A DNA stretch of 64,000 nucleotides from Campylobacter sp. CCUG 57310 (GCF_013201975.1 NZ_CP053845.1:868001-932000), one strand, 5' to 3'. Counted from the stretch's first letter, positions 28,180-38,611 are shown. Notes: generated by a model not told the origin, from the sequence alone. Made by a program: numbers and translations.

Positions 28180-30171
28180 TCAAGGCATATATAAAAATTC
28201 AGGGCGATACTCAAAGTGCATGGTGTCAAAGCTTGCCCACCGACCGCCCCAGATAAAGCCGTGCTTTTCAAAAATTCGAACTATTTTTTCAGGGATTTGG
28301 TTGCGATAAATTCCGTCTTTGCTCCATTGCCAATAATCGCTTTTATCGGTGTTTATATCAATTGCAATTCCGTAAGCATGCGCGCTTTTGCGGTTTGTTT
28401 TGGCTATGACGCGGTAGTTAAACGTGCCTGAAGGATTATCTAGAAATTTAAGCATGTCAGGCTCTTTATCAACCAGCTCATCAAGCTCTTTTGAAACCGC
28501 TTCAAGAGCTTTAGCTGCGCCATTTTGCGAGTTAAATTTAAACTTTTTATTTACATGTTTTTCAAGCCAAATTACATCAACCAAATTTGCTCTAACTCCG
28601 GCTTCGTCTTTGCCGTAAATTTCATCTAAAAGCTCATAGTTTCGGTATCTTCCTGCATCGGTTGTAGGCACTTTAAGCTCTCCAAAGAGCTCATAATGCT
28701 CGGCAAAGATATCTTCAATATCGGCATTTGATAAAAGCGCTTCCTTGTCTTTTGCCAATCCGTCGTCAAAGACTATCTCTCTTCCGCTCTTAAATTTAAG
28801 CATATTTCCCTCTATCTTTACTCCATAAGCTTGCTCGATCGCGTTTTTTGCGCTTGGTTCTGCCAGGATGTTCATGGAGGTGATCTTAGAAAGCAAAAGA
28901 TCTTTTTCATCTATATCGCTACGATCCTTTCCGATGTCAATCTCGGTTAGCGCGATACCGCCGATAAGCGCTCTGCCTGCGTCTTTAGTTCTTACGCCCC
29001 AAGCGTCATGAAGTGCAAGCAGATTGCCCTCTTTTTCACCTACGTAGATCATGATATGACCGCTTAGATGAAGCAGTGTTAGATACGGAGTAGCTTGCTC
29101 TTTGATGATTTTTATCTTTTGCTCGTTATTTAAATTTGCAAGCGAAATTTGCCTACCTATCTTGCTTTGCGCTTTGGAGTTACGCGGAAGCCAAATTCCA
29201 AATTCGCTTAAAAAGTCTTGTGTTAGCAAAGAGCAGTCGCGTTTGCTCGCAAAGCCGCCCCAACCATAAGGCTCGCTAAGTAGGCTTTGGGTTAGTAGTC
29301 TTGTGTTAGCGTCGCTAAATTCAAGCGGATAGTTTGAGGTGATACTTTTTGAAATTTCATATCTTTTAACTCCTGCGCGAGTGTAAATTCGCCCGTAAAA
29401 TTTATGTTCATCCTCGCTTTCAAAGGCAAGAATTGCTCCTATCCTAGAATAAAATAAAAATTCGCCGTTTGTATCATAAACAGGCGATTTATCACGCGTG
29501 ATAGTTATAAATTTTGCGTTTTGCAGCTCGTTTGCTTCATCTTGGCTTAAAATTTTAATATCCTCAGCACTTATCCAGCCCATGATATTATCGTTAAATG
29601 CAAACACCCAAGCTTTATCAAGCGAATAGTGCGAGATCAAAAGCGGATAGCCGATACTTAAAGTGGAAGTTTGCAAGTAGTCAAACGGAAATCCTTCGCC
29701 AGCTTTTGCAGGGTTTAAGAGGATGGCTTCATCTGTCGGTAAATTTCTAAGCGAAGTCGTTGCCGTAGTGATCGCGGGAACTAAAAGCGAGCCGAAAGCC
29801 TCAGTGTTGGCGTTAGCTTGTTGCGCGCTAAACCACTCATCGGTAATCGGCTTTAAATTCATGCCGTAATACTGCCTTTTGGCTGAATTTTTATAGACAT
29901 CAATCGCCCAAAACGACTCTTTTTTGCTGTAAGGAGGCTCTTTAAGCAGCAGTATGCCAAAGCGCTTTTTAAGCAAATTTTGCCCGTTAAATTTTACTTT
30001 TTTGGGATTTAAAGGCATCGCCGAAGCGGTTTGAGGAATGCTAAAATTTAGGTATGAAATTTTGCCCGGGTTACTTTGATCAAATAGCTTTTCGTTGCCT
30101 TTTGGAGCGCTAACCTTAGCGCAAGAAGTTAAAAAAACGGCTATAAAAATTAAAAAAATTGTTCGTTTCAA
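28180..30171 (-). CDS. lipoprotein with SH3, NlpC/P60 and M15 peptidase domains
   Basis: 663-aa predicted peptidoglycan hydrolase. The lipobox LTSC puts the lipidated Cys at residue 17. About 100-290 form NlpC/P60-associated SH3-like modules. The NlpC/P60 domain has catalytic Cys near residue 313 (KRDCSLLTQDF) and His near 371 (LSGHIMIYV) and 387 (LHDAWGV). The C-terminal 130 residues are an M15 (VanY/DacB-like) metallopeptidase with the zinc ligands HAYGIAID and DTMHFEYRP. Two cell-wall peptidase activities on one lipoprotein would let it cut D-Glu-mDAP-type and D-Ala-type bonds, though the actual bonds are inference. It is divergent from the helicase gene. Confidence 0.88.
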   Translation of the reverse strand: MKRTIFLIFIAVFLTSCAKVSAPKGNEKLFDQSNPGKISYLNFSIPQTASAMPLNPKKVKFNGQNLLKKRFGILLLKEPPYSKKESFWAIDVYKNSAKRQYYGMNLKPITDEWFSAQQANANTEAFGSLLVPAITTATTSLRNLPTDEAILLNPAKAGEGFPFDYLQTSTLSIGYPLLISHYSLDKAWVFAFNDNIMGWISAEDIKILSQDEANELQNAKFITITRDKSPVYDTNGEFLFYSRIGAILAFESEDEHKFYGRIYTRAGVKRYEISKSITSNYPLEFSDANTRLLTQSLLSEPYGWGGFASKRDCSLLTQDFLSEFGIWLPRNSKAQSKIGRQISLANLNNEQKIKIIKEQATPYLTLLHLSGHIMIYVGEKEGNLLALHDAWGVRTKDAGRALIGGIALTEIDIGKDRSDIDEKDLLLSKITSMNILAEPSAKNAIEQAYGVKIEGNMLKFKSGREIVFDDGLAKDKEALLSNADIEDIFAEHYELFGELKVPTTDAGRYRNYELLDEIYGKDEAGVRANLVDVIWLEKHVNKKFKFNSQNGAAKALEAVSKELDELVDKEPDMLKFLDNPSGTFNYRVIAKTNRKSAHAYGIAIDINTDKSDYWQWSKDGIYRNQIPEKIVRIFEKHGFIWGGRWASFDTMHFEYRPEFLYMP

Positions 30172-30222
30172 ATTTATCTCCTATGATTTAGGTTATAATT
30201 TTACAAAAAAACAGGAAAATTT

Positions 30223-31545
30223 TTGTTAAACCAAATTTTAGAAATTTTACGCAATTCTAATATCTTTTTAACGGGTAGAGGCGGAGTCGGTAAAAGCTAC
30301 TTGACAACTGCTATCATAAAGCACTATAGAAGCGAGCTTAAAAACGTAGTCGTGCTCGGAAGTACGGGCATAAGTGCCGTAAGCGTCGGCGGAGTTAGTA
30401 TCCATAGCTTTTTTAAATTCGGAATTTGTTCGAATTTGGAGGAGTTAAAGGGTCTTGATCGCAAGCAAAAGTCCAAAGTAAGCAAAGTAAAAGCCATGCT
30501 TGATAGCTGCGATCTGCTTGTGATCGATGAGATTTCAATGGTGAGTGCAAATTTGATGGAGATGATCTATCATCGGATCATAAACTCCAAATTTGTCGGG
30601 CGTATAATGCTTGTAGGGGATTTTTATCAGCTTCCGCCCGTGCTTAAAAAAGAGGCGAACGAAAATGCGCTGTTTAAATTTCTTTATGCTTTTAGCTCGC
30701 ACGCTTGGAGTGAATTTGAGCTAAAAAATATCGAGCTGGTAGTGTCAAAGCGCACAAAAGATCTTAAATTTTATGAAATTCTCTCAAATCTTAGAATCGG
30801 AAAGCTGGATGAGGAAACTATAAGATATATCGAGAATTTGTGTGTAAAAAACGTGCAAATTTCAAGCGAAACAAGCGTGCTTTTTGGCAGGAATTACGAG
30901 GCTGACGCACTAAATGCGCAAATGCTTGAGCGTCTTGAAAGCAAGCTTGAGATAAGCGAGGCTTTGGTTGAAATTTATGATGAAAATTTGCATGAAAAGA
31001 CGCTTGAAGGCTGGATAAACAGCCTTGCAGTGCCTGAGATCATGCATATGAAAGTCGGGGCTAGAGTTATATTTGTCACAAACAAATGGGGCGAATATTA
31101 TAACGGTGAGCGCGGCGAAATAATGCAAATTTTAAAAGAGGACGGCGTGATAAAAAGCGTCATGGTACAAAAATCAAACGGCGATATTATAGAAGTTGAA
31201 CCAAATCGCTTCGAGCTTAGCGAATTTGAGCTTGTCGGCGAAAATATAGAGCAAAATGTGCGAGCTTCGTTTATGCAGTTTCCTTTTAAGCTGGCTTACG
31301 CGCTTACGATTCATAAATCTCAAGGCATGAGTATAGATAACTTGGTCTGCGATTTAAATCACATCTTTGCTAACGGGCAGCTTTACGTGGCGCTTTCACG
31401 AGCGACCGATCCTAGAAATTTAAAGCTTATTTACGCAAGAGCTCAAAATTTTAGAGATTATCTAAGAAATGTGGTTAAAATAGACGAAGAAGTTGAGAAA
31501 TTTTATAAAGAAAATATCTTTGAAAATATCAAGGAGGAGCAGTGA
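30223..31545 (+). CDS. Pif1/RecD-like DNA helicase
   Basis: 440-aa superfamily 1B helicase. Walker A is TGRGGVGKSYLT, Walker B LLVIDEISMV, followed by the motif III region (LVGDFYQLPPV), and the C-terminal motif is LTIHKSQGMSIDN then VALSRA. The start is TTG 30223 with AGGA seven bases upstream; no ATG fits the N-terminus. Homologues in Campylobacter sit beside the same small periplasmic-protein gene, which starts at a GTGA overlap with this stop codon. Confidence 0.9.
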   Translation: MLNQILEILRNSNIFLTGRGGVGKSYLTTAIIKHYRSELKNVVVLGSTGISAVSVGGVSIHSFFKFGICSNLEELKGLDRKQKSKVSKVKAMLDSCDLLVIDEISMVSANLMEMIYHRIINSKFVGRIMLVGDFYQLPPVLKKEANENALFKFLYAFSSHAWSEFELKNIELVVSKRTKDLKFYEILSNLRIGKLDEETIRYIENLCVKNVQISSETSVLFGRNYEADALNAQMLERLESKLEISEALVEIYDENLHEKTLEGWINSLAVPEIMHMKVGARVIFVTNKWGEYYNGERGEIMQILKEDGVIKSVMVQKSNGDIIEVEPNRFELSEFELVGENIEQNVRASFMQFPFKLAYALTIHKSQGMSIDNLVCDLNHIFANGQLYVALSRATDPRNLKLIYARAQNFRDYLRNVVKIDEEVEKFYKENIFENIKEEQ

Positions 31546-32063
31546 GAAAAATTTTTATAGCGTGTTTGTTAGCGGTTTTAGGGTTTGGTGAGAGCCTTGA
31601 TATAAGGGACTTTGAAACCGATCTTTACTCAAGAGACGTGCAAAATTCGATAAAAAAAGTTAGCGTTAGTTTGCTTGTTTCAGGAAGGGATGTTCAAGAT
31701 AGTGAAGCGTATATACTTGATGGCTTAAACGTGGTGATAGGAAGCTTTTATGTCGAGGATCTGCTAACCTCAAAAGGTAAGGAGAAATTTAAAGAAACCT
31801 TTGCTAAATACACATCCAAAAAGCACTCGGTTGATATTGATGAAGTGCTTATCATCTCGCTTAAAATCGTGCGTGAGCCAAAGCTTGAAGAGCTGCTGGA
31901 CTTGCTAAGGGATCAAAAAAATAGCGGCTCAAAGAGCAGATCAAAAAGCTCTAAAACAACGGAAGACGATGAAGATATAATCATTAAAAAAGGCGGCAAG
32001 ATAGAGCTGCAGCCGCTTGATTTAAATTCGATTAAGGATTTTGGAAAGGATTTTGGCGAGTAA
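31542..32063 (+). CDS. periplasmic FliL-like protein
   Basis: 173 aa with a signal peptide (MRKIFIACLLAVLGFGES). The middle (VSVSLLVSG ... AYILDGLNVVIGSFYVEDLLTSKGKEKFKE ... VDIDEVLIISLKIV) follows the conserved FliL pattern of a beta strand, a helix, a T/S-x-E-D-L segment, a GKExLK helix and a final strand. The tail is charged and low-complexity (GSKSRSKSSKTTEDDED). True FliL has an N-terminal anchor and acts at the flagellar stator; here the anchor looks cleavable. The start is GTG 31542 with AAGGAGGAG upstream, overlapping the helicase gene by 4 bp. The FliL relation is inference. Confidence 0.7.
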   Translation: MRKIFIACLLAVLGFGESLDIRDFETDLYSRDVQNSIKKVSVSLLVSGRDVQDSEAYILDGLNVVIGSFYVEDLLTSKGKEKFKETFAKYTSKKHSVDIDEVLIISLKIVREPKLEELLDLLRDQKNSGSKSRSKSSKTTEDDEDIIIKKGGKIELQPLDLNSIKDFGKDFGE

Positions 32064-32085
32064 AAATGCTCGCCAAATTTGAAAG

Positions 32086-32598
32086 TTATTGATTTATGAC
32101 GTCGTAAAATGAAGGGATGACAGGAGCGAGTATCTCTTCGCTTATGGCTTCATCTTTTTTTGCATCTTCAAATATGATTTTTATCTTGTTGCCAAGCTTG
32201 TCTTGATAATCAATCCTTGTCGGAAGCTCGTTTTTAATAGCTATAAAATACTCTATGCCGTCAAATTCGGCTTTATATAAGTCGTCTTTAATGCGAGTGG
32301 CTTTTTTAAGGATATTGGCTAAATTTGGAGTATTTTCAAGGCGTGATATGATAGCTTGCTCAAGCTCATCTTCGATAACTACTACGCGGTTTTTGTCAAA
32401 GTAAATTTTCTTTGGAGTAGGCTTGTCGTATATCCAAAGCGCTTTGTTATCGTCTGTTGCATAAAATTTGCCATGATACTCGATATTTGATTCGTTGCTT
32501 GTAACGGTTTGCACAAAGTCGCTTTCAAGGGTTTTAAAGCTTAAAGAATTCGCCAAAACAACGCCACATAGCGATAAGATAGCTGTTATTTTTCTCAT
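32086..32598 (-). CDS. lolA: outer-membrane lipoprotein carrier protein
   Basis: Periplasmic chaperone that ferries lipoproteins from the inner-membrane LolCE-type complex to the outer membrane. The 170-aa protein has a signal peptide (MRKITAILSLCGVVLANS) and LolA features: FVQTVTSNESNIEYHGKFYA and DKALWIYDKPTPKKIYFD-like strands (DNKALWIYDKPTPKK). It sits between the FliL-like gene and secA on the opposite strand, with a LolC/E-type permease gene nearby at 35372. Confidence 0.9.
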   Translation of the reverse strand: MRKITAILSLCGVVLANSLSFKTLESDFVQTVTSNESNIEYHGKFYATDDNKALWIYDKPTPKKIYFDKNRVVVIEDELEQAIISRLENTPNLANILKKATRIKDDLYKAEFDGIEYFIAIKNELPTRIDYQDKLGNKIKIIFEDAKKDEAISEEILAPVIPSFYDVINQ

Positions 32599-32686
32599 TA
32601 TTTTTCCTTTTGGCGGGAATTGTAGCTAAGTTTAATTAAACAAATGGTAAAATCTTACCTTTATAAATAACTAACAAGGCGGATAG

Positions 32687-35290
32687 ATGATAAGTAGCAT
32701 TATGCAAAAAATCTTCGGAACCAAAAATGATCGAGAGGTCAAGAAATACGCAAAAAGAGTTAAGGACATAAACGCGCTTGAGCCAAAATATCAGGCTATG
32801 AGCGACGATGAGCTAAAATCTAGCTTTAACGAGTTAAGAGAGGCGATAAAAAGCGGCTCAAAGAGTATGGATGACGTGCTAAACGATGTCTTTGCTATCG
32901 TTAGGGAGGTTGGAAAAAGAACTCTTAATATGCGTCATTTTGACGTTCAGCTCATCGGCGGTATGGTGCTTCACGAGGGCAAGATAGCCGAGATGAAGAC
33001 GGGTGAGGGTAAGACTTTGGTTGCGACTTTGCCTGTGGTGCTAAACGCTATGAGCGGCAAGGGTGTGCATGTAGTTACGGTGAATGACTATCTTGCCAAG
33101 CGTGACGCTACGCAAATGGGTGAAATTTATAATTTTTTAGGTCTTAGCGTAGGTGTAGTGCTTTCGGGTCAATATGATGATGAGGCAAGAAAGGCCGCTT
33201 ACGGCTCTGATATAACATACGGCACGAACAACGAATTTGGCTTTGACTATCTGCGCGATAATATGAAAATGGAATTTAAAGACAAGGTTCAGCGCGAGCA
33301 TAACTTCGTAATCGTCGATGAGGTGGATAGTATCTTAATCGATGAGGCAAGAACTCCGCTTATCATTTCAGGTCCTACAAATAGAACCCTTGACGGATAT
33401 GTCAAGGCGAACGAAGTCGCTAAGGCGCTAGCCAGAGGTGTGGCACCCGAAACTCCGCAAGAAAAGGCTACCGGAGATTTTGTAGTAGATGAAAAAAACC
33501 GCACCATAGCCATAACCGAAGAGGGAATTAGCAAGGCTGAAAAGTTATTTGGAGTAGAGAATTTATACAACCTTGAAAACGCTATCTTAAGTCATCATCT
33601 TGATCAGGCTCTTAAGGCGCATAATCTATTTGAAAAAGACGTTCATTACGTCGTGCGCGATAGTGAAGTCGTGATAGTTGATGAATTTACAGGACGTCTT
33701 AGTGAGGGAAGGCGGTTTAGCGAGGGGCTTCATCAGGCTCTTGAGGCAAAAGAGGGCGTTAAAATTCAAGAGGAGAGCCAAACGCTTGCCGATATAACCT
33801 TCCAAAACTATTTTAGGCTTTATAGCAAACTTTCGGGCATGACGGGAACTGCGCAAACGGAAGCTACGGAATTTGCTCAAATTTATAAGCTTGACGTTGT
33901 ATCAATCCCTACAAATGTACCTGTTGTAAGAGTTGATCATAATGACTTAATTTACAAAACTCAAGATGAGAAATTTAAGGCGGTTATTGCCGAGATCAAA
34001 AAAGCTCACGATAAAGGTCAGCCTGTGCTTGTGGGAACAGCTTCTATCGAGCGAAGCGAACTGCTTCACGCCATGCTCGTAAAAGAAAAGATCCCCCACT
34101 CGGTGCTAAATGCTAAAAATCACGAAAAAGAAGCTCAAATCATAGCCGAAGCCGGTGCCAAAGGAGCCGTAACTATAGCCACAAACATGGCGGGTCGCGG
34201 TGTGGATATCCGTATAAACGATGAGGTTAGAGCGCTTGGCGGACTATATATCATAGGCACAGAAAGGCATGAGAGCAGACGTATAGATAACCAGCTAAGA
34301 GGTCGTTCTGGTCGTCAAGGAGATCCGGGAGTTAGCCGTTTTTATCTAAGCTTAGAGGATAATTTGCTGAGAATTTTCGGAAGCGATCGTATAAAAAGTA
34401 TCATGGATAGGCTCGGTATTGAAGAGGGCGAAAGCATAGACTCAAAGATGGTAACTCGTGCCGTTGAAAACGCACAAAAGAAAGTCGAAAATTTGCATTT
34501 TGAAGCCAGAAAGCATATCTTGGAATTTGACGATGTGGCAAACGAGCAAAGAAAGACTGTTTATAAATTTAGAAACGAGTTGCTTGATCCGGAATTTGAT
34601 ATAAGCGAAAAGATTAAGCAAAATAGAGATGAATTCGTAATAAATCTACTTGATCAGGCTGAAATTTTCCCTGAAGTATTAAAGAGCGAATTTAATCTTA
34701 ACAGGCTTGTTTCTATACTCGCAGAAAACGGGTTGGGAGTTGATGAGGGCGAGTTAAGAGAGCTTGATTATAAAGATTTGGCTCAAATAATAACCGATAA
34801 ATTTGAAGCTCAGTATAACGAAAAAATGAGCGTACTTGAAGAGTCGCAAAGAAAGTATCTTGAAAAAGTGCTTTGCTTGCAGGTCGTTGATACGACTTGG
34901 AGAGAGCATTTATATCAAATGGATATCTTAAAAACAGGTATCGGGCTTCGCGGCTACAACCAAAAAGATCCGCTAACCGAATATAAAAAAGAGAGCTTTA
35001 ATCTCTTTATGGAGCTTGTATCTCGCATCAAATTTGAAGGAATTAAAATTCTAAACGCCGTTAGGCTAAAAAATGCCGAAGAGATCGAGGCTGAGCAACA
35101 AGCTTTAAGAGCTATGCAAGAAGAGCAAAACGCCCAGCTTAAATACTCAAACGAGGAGCAAGAGGATAAAAAACAAGAGGTAAGAGCTAAAAAAATTCCT
35201 CGCAATGAGCCTTGCCCTTGCGGAAGCGGTAAAAAATACAAAGAGTGTTGCGGTAAGAGCGGTCCTAAAAAAGGAGCCTTTGCGGGCTGA
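32687..35290 (+). CDS. secA: preprotein translocase ATPase SecA
   Basis: Motor of the Sec pathway that drives unfolded proteins through SecYEG. The 867-aa protein has Walker [12 protein letters not shown], the DEAD-type [20 protein letters not shown], the helicase motif [10 protein letters not shown] and [13 protein letters not shown]. The C-terminal SEC-C zinc motif [13 protein letters not shown] is complete. A hairpin (35299-35307 with 35325-35333) follows the stop. Confidence 0.98.
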   Translation: MISSIMQKIFGTKNDREVKKYAKRVKDINALEPKYQAMSDDELKSSFNELREAIKSGSKSMDDVLNDVFAIVREVGKRTLNMRHFDVQLIGGMVLHEGKIAEMKTGEGKTLVATLPVVLNAMSGKGVHVVTVNDYLAKRDATQMGEIYNFLGLSVGVVLSGQYDDEARKAAYGSDITYGTNNEFGFDYLRDNMKMEFKDKVQREHNFVIVDEVDSILIDEARTPLIISGPTNRTLDGYVKANEVAKALARGVAPETPQEKATGDFVVDEKNRTIAITEEGISKAEKLFGVENLYNLENAILSHHLDQALKAHNLFEKDVHYVVRDSEVVIVDEFTGRLSEGRRFSEGLHQALEAKEGVKIQEESQTLADITFQNYFRLYSKLSGMTGTAQTEATEFAQIYKLDVVSIPTNVPVVRVDHNDLIYKTQDEKFKAVIAEIKKAHDKGQPVLVGTASIERSELLHAMLVKEKIPHSVLNAKNHEKEAQIIAEAGAKGAVTIATNMAGRGVDIRINDEVRALGGLYIIGTERHESRRIDNQLRGRSGRQGDPGVSRFYLSLEDNLLRIFGSDRIKSIMDRLGIEEGESIDSKMVTRAVENAQKKVENLHFEARKHILEFDDVANEQRKTVYKFRNELLDPEFDISEKIKQNRDEFVINLLDQAEIFPEVLKSEFNLNRLVSILAENGLGVDEGELRELDYKDLAQIITDKFEAQYNEKMSVLEESQRKYLEKVLCLQVVDTTWREHLYQMDILKTGIGLRGYNQKDPLTEYKKESFNLFMELVSRIKFEGIKILNAVRLKNAEEIEAEQQALRAMQEEQNAQLKYSNEEQEDKKQEVRAKKIPRNEPCPCGSGKKYKECCGKSGPKKGAFAG

Positions 35291-35371
35291 TAATAGATAT
35301 TTCCAAGGCAAGCTTTAAGGCCGTCTTGGAAATTTGATAAATTTGCTTTGTAAAATAAATATGGAAGATTC

Positions 35372-36568
35372 ATGAGTGTGGTAAAATATCTGCTATTTAA
35401 ATACCTTCGTTTTGACAAAAGCCAGCCTTTTATAACGCTTTGTGCGATTTTGGCGTTTCTTGGCGTGAGTATCGGCCTTATGGTGCTGATAATCGCCATG
35501 GCTTTAATGAACGGCTTTGATAAGGAATTTGAACGCAAACTTTTTACCATGAATTATCCCATTACTATCCTTTCTCATATTCGCGGCAATATCGACGATA
35601 GTGATGTTGAGCAGCTTAAGGCTAAATTTCCTCATCTTAAATTTAGCCCTTATATAATGACTCAAGTTATCATCAAAAACAGCGGAAGTTTTGATGGAGG
35701 GATACTCTTTGGCGTAAATTCTAAGGCTGAAAAGACGATAAATTCGGTAGTAAAAGAGGCCCTTGGGCAAAAAGAGCTTATTGGATACGAGTTGCTTGTA
35801 GGAAGCGGCATAAAGAGCGATTTTGTATTAAGCGGAGCCGATAAGCTAACTCTTATATTTACTAAAAATGATCCAAGCGGCTTTGCTCTCATACCAAAAA
35901 TGAAGCGATTTGACGTAAATGCAAGCTTTAATTCGGGACTTGTGGCTTATGATAAAAGCTATCTTTATACATCGGTTGAAGCCCTGCGTAAAATTTTAGA
36001 CTACGAAGAGGGTAGGTATGACGGAATTCACGTCTATTCGGATAAGCCTTTTGTCGATATCGAAAATATAGCAAAAGAACTTCCTTTTTCTATGAGAGCT
36101 ATCGGCTGGTGGCAGCAAAACGGAAACTTTTTCTCGGCGCTAGCTCTTGAGAAAAGAGCACTTTTTATAGTGCTTATGCTGATTATTCTTGTGGCTTCTC
36201 TTAACATAATAAGCTCGCTTTTGATGACTGTGATGAATCGTCGTCAAGAAATCGCGCTTCTACTCTCTCTTGGGGCTAGTAAAAACGAGATAAAAAAGAG
36301 CTTTTTTGCGCTTGGCGTTACTATAGGTGGAAGCGGAATTGTCTTTGGCGTGATACTTGGGCTGTTTGGAGTTTGGTTGCTTGGTAGCTTTGATATTATA
36401 AATTTACCTGCCGATGTTTATGGCGATAGCAAGCTACCTATGGAACTTTCGGCGGTTGATTTTATCTCTATAGTCGCAGGAGCGATCTTTATAGTAGCGC
36501 TTTCATCATATTATCCTGCCAAAAAAGCAGCCCAGATAAACGTGCTTGAAACACTTAGGAACGAGTGA
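35372..36568 (+). CDS. LolC/LolE-type lipoprotein-releasing permease
   Basis: 398-aa permease of the MacB/FtsX fold, with TM1 near 25-48, a large periplasmic domain, and three helices in the C-terminal third (LMLIILVASLNIISSLLMTV, IGGSGIVFGVILGLFGVWLLG, FISIVAGAIFIVALSSYYPA). The phrase ASLNIISSLLMTVMNRRQEIALLLSLGAS is the LolC/E coupling signature. It probably extracts mature lipoproteins and hands them to LolA. The LolD ATPase is not in the window. Campylobacter usually has a single such permease in place of a C/E pair, so I leave the symbol blank. Confidence 0.9.
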   Translation: MSVVKYLLFKYLRFDKSQPFITLCAILAFLGVSIGLMVLIIAMALMNGFDKEFERKLFTMNYPITILSHIRGNIDDSDVEQLKAKFPHLKFSPYIMTQVIIKNSGSFDGGILFGVNSKAEKTINSVVKEALGQKELIGYELLVGSGIKSDFVLSGADKLTLIFTKNDPSGFALIPKMKRFDVNASFNSGLVAYDKSYLYTSVEALRKILDYEEGRYDGIHVYSDKPFVDIENIAKELPFSMRAIGWWQQNGNFFSALALEKRALFIVLMLIILVASLNIISSLLMTVMNRRQEIALLLSLGASKNEIKKSFFALGVTIGGSGIVFGVILGLFGVWLLGSFDIINLPADVYGDSKLPMELSAVDFISIVAGAIFIVALSSYYPAKKAAQINVLETLRNE

Positions 36569-36581
36569 GATAAATTTCTTT

Positions 36582-37823
36582 TTAACTAGATCTTATATTT
36601 TCTAAATTTTCAAAACTAAAGATATTTAAGCTGTTTTTGTAGGTGTATACTAAATTTAGCTTATGCGCTCTTAGGATGTTATCCACTATGTAAAGGCCAA
36701 GACCAAAGCTTTTTTGCGCATCCTCGCCTTTAGTAAAGGGCTCGATGTAGTGAGCAAGCTCTTGCTTAAGAGGTTCGCCTTTGTTGATAAATTTAATACT
36801 TCCTTTATTTATCGTGATGTTTACATGCTTGTCGGGCGAATACTTTAATGCGTTATCTATCATGTTTTTAACTGCGATTGCAAAGAGTTTGAAGTCCACA
36901 TTTATACTAAAATCATCAAGCTTGTTTATAGTAACGCTCTCTTTTTCGACTATCGCGATATCAAGCGCTTCGTCTATAATGTCATCAATCAGGCAAATTT
37001 TTGTATTGTTTAGCGCGATGTTTGATGTGACTTGCTCGACTGCCGCAAATTCGTTTATCAGGCTTTCAAGCTTTTGAAATACTGCAATAAGGCGTTCTTG
37101 ATTTTTATCTTTTTGTATCATTTCGGCAGTGATTCGCCCTTTTGTGATAGGGGTTTTAAGCTCGTGCATTATGTTTCTTAAAAAAAGTTTGCGCGAGTTG
37201 TTTAGGCTTTTTATTTGTGAGACTGCATCATAAAACGCCTCTGCAACTTCTGAAATTTCATCTTTTCCGCTACTTACGTTTTTTATCTTATCTATCTCGC
37301 CTTTAGCGAAAATGTCTATTTGTCTTTTTAGTTTTCTAAGCGGCTTTAGTTTTTTGATAACAAATACATAGGCAGCAAGCAGTATGAGTGCAACCAGTAT
37401 AAATATAATTTTTATAATGTCATAACGATATGGCTGATAGTCGCTATCTTTTAGCAACAAAATTTTATCTATATGCTGAATTTTAAGGTAGTGGTGTTTG
37501 TCATAAAGCATGATTGCACTTGAGCCGATATCTGCTGAAATTTCTTCCAAAACCATCGCGTTTTTTAAAATTTCTTCCTTTTGAGTATCGTTGGTTATCT
37601 CAGGCATATTTATGCCCTCAAGCTGCCTATCGTACTCTTTTTCATTAATTATCCCGCTCATGTAAAAGAGGGTGTTTCTAGCAATTGTGGAGTATTTTGC
37701 GTTTAACTCTCTGGTGTAGTTTTGCTTGTCATAATCCATCAGCCACAAAAAGGCTAAGAATATGCTCGTAAGCGCTAGGATAAATATAAAAGTGATAGTG
37801 TAAAATACCGATGAGCGTTTCAT
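36582..37823 (-). CDS. cprS: sensor histidine kinase (CprS-like)
   Basis: 413-aa membrane histidine kinase: TM1 about 8-28, a periplasmic sensor of roughly 100 residues, TM2 about 137-156, HAMP, then HisKA with phospho-acceptor H220 (IMHELKTPITKGR). The ATPase domain has an N box (KNMIDNALKYSP) and a G box (SFGLGLYIVDNI). The order cprS-cprR-htrA with cbpA-hspR divergent matches C. jejuni, where CprRS controls envelope-related genes including htrA and biofilm behaviour. It starts 12 bp after the response regulator. Confidence 0.88.
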   Translation of the reverse strand: MKRSSVFYTITFIFILALTSIFLAFLWLMDYDKQNYTRELNAKYSTIARNTLFYMSGIINEKEYDRQLEGINMPEITNDTQKEEILKNAMVLEEISADIGSSAIMLYDKHHYLKIQHIDKILLLKDSDYQPYRYDIIKIIFILVALILLAAYVFVIKKLKPLRKLKRQIDIFAKGEIDKIKNVSSGKDEISEVAEAFYDAVSQIKSLNNSRKLFLRNIMHELKTPITKGRITAEMIQKDKNQERLIAVFQKLESLINEFAAVEQVTSNIALNNTKICLIDDIIDEALDIAIVEKESVTINKLDDFSINVDFKLFAIAVKNMIDNALKYSPDKHVNITINKGSIKFINKGEPLKQELAHYIEPFTKGEDAQKSFGLGLYIVDNILRAHKLNLVYTYKNSLNIFSFENLENIRSS

Positions 37824-37835
37824 TGGGACCTAAAT

Positions 37836-38513
37836 TTATTGTATCAGCTTATAGCCGATCCCGCGAATTGCATGTATATATGTAGGTTCTTTCGGATTTT
37901 CGCCAAGCTTTGCCCTTATCCTTCCGATTATGACATCTATACTTTTGTTTGAGGAGTCTTCGTTTATGCTGTTGCAGTTGTATATAAGCTCTTCACGAGT
38001 TATGGCGCCTCCTTCTTTTTTGATGAGATATTTAAGAATATCATATTCTGCCGCGGTTAAATTTAAAGCCTCTCCTTTAAATGTTATAGTATGCTCAAAG
38101 TCGTTTAATACAAGGTCTTTGGGTGCCATTTTCTTCTCTTGTGAGACAGACACGCTTTGGCGCCTTAGGTGACTTTTGATACGGGCTAACAGCTCTTGCG
38201 GATCATATGGCTTTGGCAGATAGTCGTCAGCTCCATTATCTAGAGCATTTACTTTGTCCGTTATATCGTGTCTTGCGCTTGAGATTATTATAGGTATTTC
38301 ATGTCTTTTTCTTATCTCTTTACAAACTTCAAGCCCGTCAAGACCCGGAAGAGTAAGATCAAGTATAACAAGATCAAATTTGCCGGTGTTTAAAGTAGAA
38401 AGCCCTATATAAGGCTCTTCTGCAATAGTTACTTTTATATCGTAATTTTCTAAGTATTCGGTTAGGATTTCAGCCAGTTCAAAATCATCTTCAATCATTA
38501 AAATTTCTACCAT
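37836..38513 (-). CDS. cprR: OmpR-family response regulator (CprR-like)
   Basis: 225-aa two-component regulator. The receiver domain has acidic pocket E8-D9-D10 and phospho-acceptor D52 (LVILDLTLPG); the switch Lys lies in LPKPYDPQELLARI. The C-terminal winged helix ends RGIGYKLIQ. The C. jejuni orthologue is essential. It forms an operon with the kinase gene. The 98-bp gap to htrA holds the htrA terminator and presumably the cprRS promoter. Confidence 0.9.
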   Translation of the reverse strand: MVEILMIEDDFELAEILTEYLENYDIKVTIAEEPYIGLSTLNTGKFDLVILDLTLPGLDGLEVCKEIRKRHEIPIIISSARHDITDKVNALDNGADDYLPKPYDPQELLARIKSHLRRQSVSVSQEKKMAPKDLVLNDFEHTITFKGEALNLTAAEYDILKYLIKKEGGAITREELIYNCNSINEDSSNKSIDVIIGRIRAKLGENPKEPTYIHAIRGIGYKLIQ

Positions 38514-38572
38514 AATATCTTCCTAGCTTGTAATTAATTTAGCCCGATTATAGCAGATTTTGATAAATGTTA

Positions 38573-38604
38573 CAAAAAAGAACAGGGCGCAAATTTAAGC
38601 GCCC
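38573..38604 (-). terminator. intrinsic terminator of htrA
   Basis: On the minus strand GGGCGC-TTAAATTT-GCGCCC (38604-38585) is followed by TGTTCTTTTTT. It lies 8 bp past the htrA stop. Confidence 0.8.
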
Positions 38605-38611
38605 TTAAGAA

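Noticed and set aside
34954-35550. 198-codon minus-strand ORF
   Set aside because: Antisense to the end of secA and the start of the LolC/E-type permease gene; no ribosome-binding site and low-complexity content.
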